A stretch of 64,000 nt of DNA from Dioscorea cayenensis subsp. rotundata. Its lineage: Eukaryota; Streptophyta; Magnoliopsida; Dioscoreales; Dioscoreaceae. The notes under the pieces are model-generated. The model made no database searches. It was not told where the DNA came from and worked only from the letters and a program-made list of their open reading frames with translations. The translations under genes were made by a program, and so were the position numbers. Position 1 is the first letter of the stretch. Each line of letters opens with the position of its first letter. The DNA is taken from NCBI RefSeq assembly GCF_009730915.1, contig NC_052474.1, positions 2,019,501 through 2,083,500 of the forward strand, given 5' to 3'. Below, piece by piece: positions 1 through 11,473 of the stretch.

Positions 1-152
1 AAGCTGCTCAAAAAGTGCAACATTAAACATATCATTCCATTTCATGCCGCGAGAGTTGTACTACCAATCTAAACTCATCTCATGAACTAGCAAATGCTTG
101 ATACAATAATTACCAATGTGATTTACACATTGGGCAACAACACTGTTATGCA

Positions 153-3100
153 TCAACTAGTAACTCCATCAAATGAGTTCATCAGTATCCCGTATCCTAT
201 CAAAACAACAGAAATAAATAAATAAATAAATAAAGGGTTAGATTGTTCTCACTAAATCGTTAACTTTCAAATATGACAATATAAATTAGGATAATACCTG
301 AGTTGTCCATTGGATTGGTAGCAGGTACAGGTTCAGGCTCCTTGATTTCAACCACCACCACATCAGAAGTGAGGAAAGTTTTTGCAACTGATGCAGCATG
401 CTCCAAGCAGCACCTTACCACCTGGTTTTGACCATAGAAACAAAAATTGATCACAAAGCATGCAAACATATTTTGTTTATCACTGAACAATTCCAAAGAA
501 CTAAAAACCTTGTAGTAGTGGGGCATATACATACTTCTACTTAGTTTCTGAACAGTATACAGCATCATCAAAAGAAGTAATGAATTGTGCCATATAAAAG
601 TTTAGTATTATCAGCAATATATGGAATGAATTTGTGTTAGTAGGTGATGTCACCAAAATAGTTAACATAAATCCGGACAAATAAGTCCAGCTATTCAAAT
701 CAATACTATGATATAAAAGAAGCTTGTCAGGAAAGAACTGCAAGGCAAGGCCGAAAGAGAAACGATTTCTAACAAGACAATAAATGTGACTTTAGTTCAC
801 ATCAGAATCTCTATAACAAACTACTTCTCTAATGCGCTGGTTTTGCCTGAAAACTTTATCAGAAAAAAAGATTATTTAGTAGAACCAGGTGGGCCAAGCA
901 GAGGCCAGCCCTGATACTAGATTTCATATCTTGAAGAGGGAAAAAAAAGTGCAGGAAAAGATATTGGTGCAATGAACTGTAAATGAAAAGATACAGACCT
1001 TGGTTGGATCAATGATTCCAGCAGCCATCAAGTCTTCATAGTTTCCAGTTGCAGCATTGTAACCAAACTTTGGGTTGTCACTAGAAAGCACCTAGAACAA
1101 TGACCAAACCACCAACAAGCTCAGTCACATTTAATAGAGCAGGCATATCAGAACACACTCGAAAAAAATTGCATTGCCAAGTCCACACCTTCTCAGTAAC
1201 CACACTTCCGTTGACTCCAGCATTTTTGGCAATTAATTTCAAAGGGTAACTCAAAGCCCTCTTAACAATGTCAGCGCCAACCTGTGGTTCTCAATAGATA
1301 AAAGACATACAGTATCACGACCAGCACAAAATGAGCAGCAGCGAAAGAGAAGTGCAACCAGTGACAAACCTTTTGCTCATCGTTCTCAAGATTGTCTCTG
1401 ATGGCATCAACTTTGGCAGCAAGCCTCAAAAGGGTGCAACCACCACCAACAACAATTCCTTCCTCAACCGCAGCCTGAACTCAGATGCATTAAGTCAATA
1501 ACTGTCTAGCAAAAGAACATGAATCCAAACAAACACAAATACATATGAATGCCCTAATTAAATCATATACCTTCGTAGCATTTAGAGCATCTTCTACTCT
1601 TAATTTCTTCTCTTTTAGTTCTGTTTCTGTTTGTGCTCCAACCTACACATCAGCAAGCATGAAATGATGTGGCCTAGAAACTTGGAACTTAAAAAACATC
1701 AAGGGAAAAGAAATCTGCACATATGTGGAAAGTTATCTGCTGACCTGAATGACAGCCACACCACCAGAGAGCTTCGCTATCCTCTCATTAAGTTTCTCTT
1801 TTTCATATTCCTGTTCTGCAGCCTGAAAAACAACATGCACATAGTTTAGAAATATTTAAAAATTTCATAGAAAAACAGAGCACCTGCATAAAATAAATGG
1901 CTAAGTCAAAGTAGTACCTCAATCAAGTTTCGGATCTGTGCAACACGTTTGGTTACTTCCTCCTGAGTGCTACCATCACCAACAATGGTGGTAGAATCTT
2001 TTGTTAATACAACCTTCGCAGCAGTACCAAGAACCTCTTTGTCAGCTTTATCCAATGACAACCCAACCTCATCTCTGATCACAGTCCCTGCACAGATAGA
2101 CAGACTCTCAGCATGATTACCAACAGAACAAAAATAAAACTACAGAGGACACAGAATAAGATTCAACCTCCAGTCAGGATAGCAATGTCATCAAGATATT
2201 GGCTTTTTCTCTCTCCAAAGCCAGGGGCTTTAAGTGCTGCTATCTTCAAAGCCCCTCTGAGCTTGTTCACAACCAGGGTAGCAAGAGCTTCCTGCTCGAT
2301 ATCTTCAGCAATGATCACAACAGGATATCCCCCTCGAATAGCATCTTCCAAGACACTAATAAGATCTCTTGCATTTGTTATTTTTTTGTCAACAAGAAGC
2401 AGCTGAGAAATGCAACGGTTTTAAAACAAGATTTTAGTATAGATAATGAAAGAATCAACCAACCAAAATTCATAATAACATCCAAAGAGTGCTAAACAAA
2501 CCTTGCAGTTTTCATACTCAACTGACATTTTCTCGCTGTCTGTCACAAAGTAGGGAGAAATATAGCCACGATCAAATTGCATTCCTTCAACTACATATAA
2601 ACTATTCTCCGCACTCTTCCCCTCTTCGAGTGTCACAACCCCTTTCCTCCCAACCTTGCTCATAGCTTCGGCTATCATGTTTCCTATTTCATCGTTGTTT
2701 CCAGCACTAACTGCGGCTACATCCGCAAGTTCACTGTCTTCAACCTGAAAAGTCACCATGGGAAGCCAGTAAATGCTGTTTCAAATACAAGACTACTCAA
2801 AAGACAAATGTGGATGGTTGTCAATTACAAACACTAAGTGTCATCATTCATTGTTCATCTCTTGATCCCACATACCTCTTTTGACATATTCTTGAGCTCA
2901 GCCACAAGAGCTTTGGCTGTTTTCTCAATACCTCGAGTAATCTGGACAGGATTGGCACCTGCTGCAACCACCTATACAGATCACAAAGTCACAAACATCA
3001 GAACAAGATTTGCAGGAATGCTCAAATATTATGACAGAAATAAATGCATCATACACTAACCTTCACGCCTTCAGCAATCAGACCTTGAGCAAGAACAACA

Positions 3101-3901
3101 GAAGTGGTGGTCCCATCTCCCGCTAAGTCATTGGTTTTTGCAGCAGCTTGTCTTACTAGCTTAGCACCAATGTTCTCAACAGGATTCTCTAATTCAACCT
3201 AATAAAGATTAAGAGCATTTTTAACAAAAGCTTCAATAAGATAATTTACTTTAGAAGTAACAGAAAATTGGAACCTGATAACAGAAATCATCAATGCAAA
3301 ATAACTAGATATCAAGGCTGACAACCAAAGCAATTTGCGTAGCTCAAGATTATGTAAAAATTTAAAAAATCTCAAATAAATATTGCCCAAAAAAACAAGC
3401 CCAGGAAGGGTCAATACCTCCTTTGCCACTGTAACACCATCATTGACAATTTTTGGTGATCCATACTTGCTTTCCAAAACAACATTCCTTCCCTTCGGAC
3501 CAAGAGTAACCCCAACAAGATCTGCAAGCTTATTGACTCCAGTCTGTAGCACCAAGAGGAAAGGAGGGTCAGAAACAACAGACAACATAAAATAATTCAT
3601 CAAATAAATAATGAGAAAATGGAAAGAATTCCTCAAGGCACTTACCTGAAGCTTCTTCATGGCTGATCCATCCTTGTTGAAATACAACTCTTTAGCCATT
3701 GCACTGATTTTAACGTTGCATCTCTTTTGCAGATGCACATTCTGCCTTCTGCCACTAAAAGAACTAGAAGCAATAGAGGACAAAGAAGAAAACCGGGAGA
3801 AACTTCACAGTAGAAGATGAGGGCTTCCTCTCTGCTGGATTACTGCCAGGGGCAGCAGCCAAAGGACCAGCAGTTGACATGGCACTGAAGGTTGCTGCCA
3901 T
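153..3901 (-). CDS. CPN60B: Chloroplast chaperonin 60 subunit beta (RuBisCO-binding protein beta)
   Basis: Plastid group I chaperonin subunit. With CPN60 alpha and CPN20/CPN10 it forms the ATP-driven folding chamber of the stroma. I place 14 coding exons: 3901-3646, 3543-3418, 3198-3061, 2971-2876, 2744-2502, 2402-2168, 2087-1918, 1822-1745, 1642-1571, 1474-1370, 1281-1189, 1091-999, 421-298 and 196 onward. Family hallmarks are [15 protein letters not shown] (exon 2), [12 protein letters not shown] with the ATP-site Asp (exon 3), [19 protein letters not shown] and [13 protein letters not shown] (exon 5), and [16 protein letters not shown] (exon 10). The N-terminus is a Ser-rich transit peptide. 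Expected length is about 613 residues, close to the family's usual 600. Two oddities: exon 1 is 256 nt and has one base too many near 3800, and the last exon has one G too many (191-189), turning the usual GYGY stop into [14 protein letters not shown] with a stop at 153. The family-type stop would be at 184-182. Gene identity is certain; the two ends of the reading frame are not. Confidence 0.93.
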
Positions 3902-5075
3902 TGGCTGGTGAATAGAAATAGAGGTTAGACCATCAATCTTCAAGAATTCATTTATACCATCAATCTTTAAGAATTCATTTATGACTAGCAGAATCAGATT
4001 TTCTTTTTTATTCCAAAAAGTAAAAGACATCAAATTTTCTTTGCAGACAAACGGTGGAAAAAAGGACCATATTCACAAAGAAAAAGGCCGCTGTCCACTC
4101 CATGCTAAACAAAGGAGAAAAAGAGATAAAAGAAAAAGGTCAAAAGTAAAAGGATGTTGCTAGTAAAAAATCTGAAGATTTCTCCAAGAAGAGAGATGAC
4201 TGCTCATATACAACCCTGCAGAAGCACTCTCAGACACCACAATATCCTTGATAAGAGTTTTAGCTTTTGCACCATTAGAATGTTCTAGAGTATTCCCAAT
4301 AAATGTCACATCTCAAGCTAGGACAACCAATGGATTTATATCTGTCAATATTTCACAGCTACTTTATGTAAAATTGGCAACTAGTAATACCAGATATTTA
4401 GCACTGGACAGCGCATCAGCTTCAAATTCCACCTACCACAAAATGTATAATTTTGAACATGCCTAAAGATAATACTACAAAGAGCTCAACGAGTTCATAT
4501 ATAACAATTAATGATTAAGGTCACTAGACAGACCTAGGAATATAAGAACACTCATTCAAACAGATAATTTTCGCAGACATCCTAAATCCATCATTAAGAA
4601 AGTATGCACAATCGACTCGGAACCAAAAAAATTTTGCATGCAAAACTCCACCTTTAGACGCAACGGCTCCCCAAGACTCCAACTTGAGATAAATAAATCA
4701 AATTCTTACACTCTAATACCAATCTTTCACAACAAAGAAAACCTAATGGGAAAAAATTATAGTTGATCATTAAACCAATGACTTCAGAGAGGATCCAAGA
4801 ACCAAACTTCTTAAAAATAAATAAAAGTTGGAAGATAACCATTAAAAAAAACAACTCAATGACCGTCTTTAAAAAAAAAAAAGCATGAAAAGTAACACAA
4901 GAAAACAAATCGTGCATTCGTAGAAAACGAGAGATTCTCACCTCAAAAATAATCCGAACAGCTAGGGTTCCGGAAGTGGTGAAGAGGATAAGGTTTGAGA
5001 TGCAAACGATTGAAAAGCTCCGGCGAATGGCAAAGGGATTAGGGGAAGGAGGGGTTTGGATGAGGTTTTATAGAA
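3902..5075 (-). promoter_or_regulatory. CPN60B promoter, 5' leader and leader intron
   Basis: On the minus strand a TATAAAA box lies at 5072-5066. A leader exon seems to end at 4942 before a GTGAGA donor, and a TTCACCAG acceptor at 3905 precedes the ATG by three bases. The leader intron is therefore about 1.04 kb (4941-3905). It contains an imperfect 28-bp direct repeat around 3926-3985 (ACCATCAATCTT followed by AAGAATTCATTTA, twice). The donor, acceptor and TATA positions are read directly; the transcription start near 5040 is inferred. Confidence 0.55.
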
Positions 5076-5119
5076 AGAGAGAGAGAAGAGTAGGGATTTT
5101 CAGTTCAAGATCTTGCACT

Positions 5120-5192
5120 CTTGAATGTTCGGAAGGATCTCAACCGTTGGATGCCGAAAATGTCCGTTTCTTAGCGGAACACTCTAGAAGGC
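5120..5192 (-). promoter_or_regulatory. Possible heat-shock elements upstream of CPN60B
   Basis: Two near-matches to alternating nGAAn/nTTCn units lie 50-120 bp upstream of the TATA box. One is GAAtgTTCggAAg at 5123-5135. The other reads, on the minus strand, TTCtaGAGtgTTC near 5192-5178. Each has one imperfect unit. Heat induction is known for plastid chaperonins, so the sites are plausible, but this rests on motif matching only. Confidence 0.35.
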
Positions 5193-5386
5193 CCGGGGAG
5201 GAGAAAACAGTGCGGATCCCTAGGCAAAATTAGACCGTTCGATGATTTACACACACGGATCCCAAGGAACCCCTGGACGAACTGATTTTGATCGTGCAAT
5301 TGGCCCAGCCCATAAATAAGCTCATAAATTAAAGATAAAAGTTCATGAATAAAAAAATTTAAAAATTTGGATTATATAAAAATATA

Positions 5387-5677
5387 CTCCTTTTCATTTT
5401 GTTTTATGAAATAAATTTCTTTTTTATCTATCATAAACTCATATTTTTTTTTATATATCATTTTTTAACATCAAAAAATATTTATTTTTTTTTCAAAATT
5501 ATTCTAATATTCTATTCAATTTTTTTAAAAATTTAATATGAGAAAAAAAATGTGAATATATAAATTAGAGATAATTTTAAAAAAATAACTAATTTTTTAT
5601 TAAATTATGTGAAATAACCAATTTTTTTTATATGTGAAATTTGGTTATTTACGACGGATAAAATAGAACGGAGGGAG
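5387..5677. mobile_element. Stowaway-type (Tc1/mariner) MITE
   Basis: A 291-bp AT-rich, strongly fold-back segment. The left end reads CTCCTTTTCATTTTGTTTTA. The reverse complement of the right end begins CTCCCTCCGTTCTATTTTAT. Both ends are flanked by TA dinucleotides (5385-5386 and 5678-5679), the target duplication of this superfamily. There is no coding capacity. The right end matches the widespread CTCCCTCCGT plant Stowaway terminus better than the left, so the element has aged. Confidence 0.62.
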
Positions 5678-5679
5678 TA

Positions 5680-6340
5680 ACTATTTTGCTTTCATGTCTA
5701 AATAATGCAAATATATTTCTTTAAATCTTAAAAATCTGGGAGGAGGGGGGGACAAAATGGACAAACATGTGTCAGAGACATGCACACCCGAAATTGATCA
5801 TCCAGTTATAATTAAAAATAAAAACATAAAGTATAAAATGATATTATATGTATTTTAAAAACTTATGACCAAATTCAATTTTTAAATTCTAAAATTTTTA
5901 ATTTTTCAAGTGTTTATAAAAGAAGACATTTACCTTGAGTATATATCAAGTGTTTTAGGGGTGTGTACATATATCCCCAAATAAAGCTCAAGTATCATCA
6001 ACAAATTCCACTTTCCATCTCTTCTTTTTTTCTCTAATTATTTCTTCCAAACAAAGATGGCAAAAATATTAAAATAAATATCTCGAACTATTAATGTGCT
6101 CAATGATATTTAATATAAGTAAAAATCACACAAGTTTCGATAAAACAGATACACTAGTGCACTTGATTTTGTTCTTCCGTCACACAATGATCACCAAATT
6201 TCTCTGTTGAAGTTTAACCTATAAATTTGCAAGAAAATTAATCAGAAAACTCAATGATACATTGAAGTTCATGTGCAGAAAGCAAAAGGCCATAGATCCT
6301 TCACCAAAACTGTAATGGTGAATTGTTGATCCTTGATGCC
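5680..6340. other. AT-rich spacer, no gene seen
   Basis: Spacer between the MITE and the 3' end of ERD2. It has no ORF or recognisable repeat; the right part probably includes the ERD2 3' UTR. Confidence 0.5.
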
Positions 6341-6343
6341 ATT

Positions 6344-7971
6344 TCATTCAGGGAGTTTCAATCTCTCATTGTTTCTCCAGCTAAGAATGTAAATAATAAT
6401 GATTAGTTAGAGTGAATGTTAAGTTGTGTACTTAACTATCAGAGGAAAAATATATATACAGAAAAAGGATGACAGCAGATACCTCTTTATGTAGTAGTAA
6501 AAGAAATCGGCATAAAGAGCTGTTTGAACAAGGCCGGCTATCCAAGCTGTTGATCACAATGCCGAGATAAATCTCATTAAAATATATACACAAAATCACT
6601 CATGCTAGATCAGTTAATTCATCTCACTTCTTAGTTCTTACCACATGCGAAAACTCAGAAACCAAGAATTTTAAGTGGCTTACATGTTTTGGTAAACAAA
6701 ATTACAAAATGAAAGACGATGTTTTGCTTAATCAGCAAAACCCATTGAGAATTAAAGAGATCAACATTGACTCTCATTAACAAGAAGCGCAATCGAGAAT
6801 TACAGGATGCATAAAAAAACGATTATGGAGATATCTGTTTGAACATGTAATGCAATAGAAAAATATCATATCTATAGTAAATTCAGATAGTTCTCTAAAT
6901 TAGGTAATGCCCACTCTTGTTCATAACACATGTATATTCCAGAGTTCATGCTTTTATGACCTTAACCTGGTTCATATTCAATCCAATTTATGGCAAAATT
7001 CAAAATGAATAGTCAACAGGCTGGCAACAAAAACAAGCCGGTCCTATGTTTCTTGTCATATTTCAGAAGCTAATTAAACATTGTTTGTTTGTGATCAGTA
7101 TGCTACTAAAGAATGAATAAAATTTCAACAAAGACACAACTCACGAATCCAGCGAACTACATCCTCCGCAAAGAAGCGATAAATCCAGTTTAAAAGATAC
7201 AATGCCCTATAAGCCCTACAAATTGCAAAACAAAGAAGTCAGCAAGCAACATAAATCAAACACAAAAATCACAAAACAAGCTCATAGCTTCAAACAACAT
7301 TCATATCTATATATGTACCCCAACATAAACACATAGTTTCCTGTCAAGTTATCAATGTTGCTGGAGCTCTGCAGCAAAACAAGTTGTGGCAAGATTGCAA
7401 CAGCTTCAAGGTAGATTGAGAAAGACCACAAGACCTGCCGTTTTTCATATGGTAACAAACATAGTAACCAAACATAATAATACATACACTAAAAAAGCTT
7501 CTTTTTTTTTTAATAGACAAAAGGATGAAAAATTACCTCAATGAAGGTGAACTTAGGATTGATGAAAAATGCAAGGACAGCACAAGGGAGGATGAGGAAG
7601 TAGTGCTTAAAAGTATCAGAGTCCTTGTTGTAAGTCTGCTTGACAACCTTGTGATACCTCATGTAGTAAACAATGGTGATGGAAGTGGCAAGGAAAACAA
7701 GTTTGAAGGGAGTGTTGTAGAGAGAAAGGGGTCTTGTAAACAAGTCAAGATAACGAGAAATGAAAACAAGGACATATAAATCTTGTGTTTTGAGAGAGAT
7801 GCCTGTGGACAAAACGAGATTAACGATATAAATCATGATGATAGAATTACAAAGGATTGAAAGAAGAAAGCAGCAGGCACCTGCACATGATTTGGTGGTG
7901 CGGATCTTCACAAGGAGAATGATGATGCTGAGGAGATGGGTCAAGTCTGCAAGAAGCCTGAATGCGTTCAT
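6344..7971 (-). CDS. ERD2: ER lumen protein-retaining receptor (K/HDEL receptor)
   Basis: Seven-helix Golgi receptor that binds C-terminal K/HDEL signals of escaped ER proteins and returns them in COPI carriers. Six exons: 7971-7881, 7802-7537, 7434-7319, 7215-7145, 6546-6483 and 6380-6344. All junctions are GT-AG and phases close to 645 nt, 214 residues, the normal length. Family segments include MNAFRLLADLTHLLSI, KSCAGISLKTQ, SRYLDLF, YLEAVAILPQLVLLQ, NLTGNYVFMLGAYRALY and ALYADFFYYYIKSW. Ligand-pocket residues known from the family, Arg5, Arg47, Tyr48 and Asp50, are all present. The short tail RNNERLKLPE carries the basic and polar residues that are typical of the family. A (CT)n tract lies in the leader immediately before the ATG. 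The Gln-Arg of the usual LVLLQR stretch is QS here, and the 52-60 loop is somewhat divergent, so this may be one of several paralogues. Confidence 0.95.

Positions 7972-7973
<2 letters not shown>

Positions 7974-8001
<28 letters not shown>
7974..8001. repeat. (CT)n microsatellite in the ERD2 leader
   Basis: An uninterrupted 28-nt CT run ends two bases upstream of the ERD2 start codon, so on the mRNA strand it is a GA-rich leader. Such tracts are common in plant 5' UTRs. Length polymorphism is likely. Confidence 0.85.
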
Positions 8002-8005
<4 letters not shown>

Positions 8006-8125
8006 GTGGCTGGAGAAGAGGAAAGAGACCAGGAATGGGAATGGTGGCACTGGAAAGAGAATTCCCAAGTCTTTGGTGGTTGACAATTTGAAGTATAAAA
8101 ACTATCACAACTAACTTTGACATGA

Positions 8126-8196
8126 GCACCAGTGGTCTAGTGGTAGAATAGTACCCTGCCACGGTACAGACCCGGGTTCGATTCCCGGCTGGTGCA
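8126..8196 (+). tRNA. trnG-GCC: tRNA-Gly (anticodon GCC)
   Basis: A 71-nt cloverleaf. Acceptor strands GCACCAG and CTGGTGC pair perfectly, followed by discriminator A. The D-arm contains TGGTCTAGTGGTAGAAT (A box), the anticodon stem is GTACC/GGTAC with loop CTGCCAC (anticodon GCC at 8158-8160), and the T-arm contains GGGTTCGATTCCC (B box). There is no intron. A T-rich Pol III terminator follows from about 8209. CCA is not encoded, as expected for a nuclear gene. It sits about 155 bp upstream of the ERD2 ATG on the opposite strand. Confidence 0.97.
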
Positions 8197-8431
8197 TTTG
8201 ATTTATATTTTTTTATTTTTTGTATTTTGTATAACATTTTTTTTTCCCTAGAGTTATAGTAATCACCACGACAGAACAACAAACACAGATGACAAATAAA
8301 TGCATGTATTGTCTCAAATCACAGCAATGCTAGAAATTCATACTTTTCTCAAGGATGATGTTTTAGGATAAACGTTCATCACAACTTAAGATTTATGATA
8401 TACAACGAATTTTGAAAAGATCAACATCGGA
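8197..8431. other. Spacer with Pol III terminator and LOLITA 3' UTR
   Basis: T-runs at 8209-8222 and 8238-8246 suit termination of the tRNA gene. The remainder is likely the 3' UTR of the minus-strand gene that ends at 8432. No other feature is seen. Confidence 0.45.
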
Positions 8432-10789
8432 TCAAACATCAGTAGGAGGTTTCAGCCTTATCAATCTCTTAACTCTGTCTTTGTCTGTGTTCTCCAGCAT
8501 GCCCTAGTTTGTATAGACAAGATCTTTTATAAATGATCCATAAATAATCAAGAGTGAAATTTAGAGAGGCGAGAAATTTACCTTCCAAACAATTTCATCC
8601 AGGCACAGGCATATCTTTCCATATTTGTCGAGGAAGATGCGTTCCGTGGGAGGTTTACTGCACACATCCTTGACAGCTGACGTGATTGCAAAAATCGCTT
8701 CCGCCACTTGATCTCATTCAAACAAGGAGAAAGTTAATGTTGGATTCAAGGCCTAATGCTTAACATTGAAAGAATGTGAAGTAGTATACTCACAGGCAAG
8801 TTCATCATATTCATCCTTGCCAACAACATAAATGCAGACATCTCCAAGTATGGTATATACGATATAAACCGACCTAAAAGACACACTTTCTGTCAATTAT
8901 CAACTATGAAGAATGTAGCAAGAAAACAAGGGTAGATATCTATTTCATTAGGTAAAACATGTGGTTTAAAGATAGAAAACAATTCATCTGCTACAAGTAC
9001 TATGAATAACCACACATGAAGTTAAATTATGTTATAAATCAAGTGTCAGGCCATCCAAGTTGACACCAGTAGGCACTCAATGTGGCTGCCGAAAGGAGTT
9101 ATGCCTGAATCTGGACTATAGATTGGTACACTGCACTGGTCAAATAAGGTCCTATTTTATATAGCACCAACTTGATCTTCTAAATTTCATGCCTTTCCAA
9201 CTTCCTTCATCGGTAACCCACACGCTGGAATTGTGCAGGATGCCTCGATAAAAGACTGCCCAATATCTTAGAATTGGGTGAATCAAGCTCATCAATTTCA
9301 CATTGTATTAAAATAAACCTTGAACTGGACATTTAATTTCACCCAGTTACTTTTTTGGATATCAATAATAAGTTCTGCCTCTTTAAGAAATAAGAATATT
9401 CATTTTTCCTAAATAATAGCCAATTGTGAATGCAAATTACCTATAATACTTCTAAATTAGCATGACAGACTTGTTTATATTTGGATTTTGTATCTCACAA
9501 TACCCAAATTTGATGGGATAAGGTACTCAGATCAGCTTCCTTGATTGCTCCCAATAACTTTTCACACTGGAACAAGTTATAGACAATGACAAGAACACTT
9601 CTCAAGGTGTTAAATGAACCCATCAGTTTAAAGGCAGAGTGTGATGCCTCCCTTATCTAGTACAAGAAGACAACTGAAATTTTTCATTCTGCCTAACCCT
9701 ATCTCAATGTAAACATTTCGCAAATGGCAATGATGCATGATATACAACAAAGAAGGGTACCAACCAAGACCATTCAAGGGTAAATAACTTAAAAAACATC
9801 TCCAGCAATATAGGCCTACTTCAGTTTAAACTGTATGACTTGCTAAGAGAGTTATAATAGGATTTATGATTTATGAATGCCACAGATTAAACAAATTCAA
9901 TTAGACAAGAAGTCCTCCCATCATGAAACATGATTATGGTGCTACAAATTGCAACATATCCCCCTGAACAAAGAAAAACAATCCAAACTCATATTCCTCT
10001 CTGAAGTATATATAAGATGATGCATAAAACCCCTATGAATACCAATCCTCCTACTTCATAAAAAAGCTACAACACCCACGAACCCAATCAAGTGTATCCA
10101 AATGATCAAGAACTCTGCTAGCAACTAAATAAAAGGATGTCTTCACCTAATACAGTTTCAAATGAAACCGTGCAGCAATCCCCCCGGAACAGCAAAAGAT
10201 CAGCTTTCCAATACATGGTAGTCATGAACTAAAACAAAACTACGCAACCAAGAGTAATTGCTAACAGATATCCTGTTAACCTTAGCTAGAGCAATGACAA
10301 AAAACTAGTCTCCCCACATAGAGAACGCTTCATTTTCAGCAAAAGCTAATAATAGTACCACCAATGCCATTTTGTGAAATAGATAACATTCAATTATTCC
10401 ACAGATTGATAATCAGCACCAAAAAGATCTTTTTCCACATACTTGTGAGACGCAACAAAAAGCTCCTCATTCTTCGCTCCTTTCAGATTATCAGCTCCAA
10501 GCTTGACCAAGAAAGATCGCCAATGCAATCGCTCTTCCGACGGAACTCCATGAAAACTGCGTCACAGAGCGAACAATACATATGAATCAAACAAAGTACA
10601 TCCTTAAAGATCTATCTTGTTCTCCATTAAAAGATCGAACATACATGAGAAATCCCAAACGGATCCAAAACGTAGAGATCTACATGGGCTCACAAAATTC
10701 TAGGGTTATTCAGAGAGATCTAGAGAAGAGAAGTACCGCTCGATGAGGATGTTGCCCTCGCTATTGGAGAAGAGCACAGCGAGCAGCAT
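8432..10789 (-). CDS. LOLITA: TPLATE-complex small subunit, longin-like protein LOLITA
   Basis: Small longin/adaptin-sigma-like subunit of the plant TPLATE complex, which acts with AP-2 in clathrin-mediated endocytosis at the plasma membrane. Five exons too short for simple ORF calling: 10789-10737, 10556-10443, 8873-8794, 8706-8582 and 8503-8432. Intron 2 is 1.57 kb. Phases close to 444 nt, 147 residues. The protein starts MLLAVLFSNSEGNILIERF and contains HGVPSEERLHWRSFLVKLG, VYIVYTILGDVCIYVVGKDE, SAVKDVCSKPPTERIFLDKY and ICLCLDEIVWKGMLENTDKD, ending LIRLKPPTDV. From memory it matches Arabidopsis At1g15370 nearly end to end. The longin fold is inferred from the family. No defects are visible. 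Confidence 0.92.
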
Positions 10790-11470
10790 CTCCGACGACC
10801 ACCAGAGATCTTCAAATCAGCAACGACAACGAGCTCCTTTGATTTTGGCCGAAACGGAAGAAGAGCGAGTCCAGGCGAACGGTGCTTTGAGATTCGGTTC
10901 CTAATGATTGCACTGCAGCTGCTATATTCGGGTCGGATCCGAACTTAACCCGGATCCGTTTGTATAATTTATCATATGATTAATTTTAAATATTTTATAA
11001 TTAAGTGCCACCTTTTATTTTATTGTTGTGACTTGATTAATAAAAAAATATAAATCTTTTAATAATTTTTAGATATAACTGAATTGGCAACCGATAAAGC
11101 AGGTGATACATAATCATTCATTATTATTTTTTAAAATTGAATAAATCACCCATATTATATTAAAAAATAAATATAATAAATTAGAGATACGAACATACAA
11201 GAGTATGACTTACAAACCATCGCACTTTAGGTGATTTAATAATAAAGTAAAAACAAGTGAGAAAACATACCATATTTTCAAGAATGAAAAAAAAAATCAT
11301 ATGCCCATAATTGCTCTACTAATTCTGAATCTTAAGGTATTTAATTAAGTTTATAATTGAAATGGAGCTCACAAAAATACTAAAAAATATATAAAAAAAT
11401 CAAAAATTTTATTTGATACTAATCAAAGAATTATTCAACTTAAGTCTATGTAAATCCTAAGAAACATATA
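10790..11470. other. LOLITA promoter side and AT-rich spacer
   Basis: A GC-richer block just upstream of the LOLITA ATG (to about 10960) fits a 5' UTR and core promoter. Beyond it the DNA is AT-rich with no ORF or clear repeat. Confidence 0.4.
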
Positions 11471-11473
11471 ATT

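Noticed and set aside
2113-2495. Plus-strand open frames across CPN60B exons
   Set aside because: They are mirror images of the conserved minus-strand exons and have no start context or homology.
7835-8282. Open frames over the ERD2 leader repeat and the tRNA gene
   Set aside because: They arise from the (CT)n tract and from the tRNA sequence itself, not from a protein gene.
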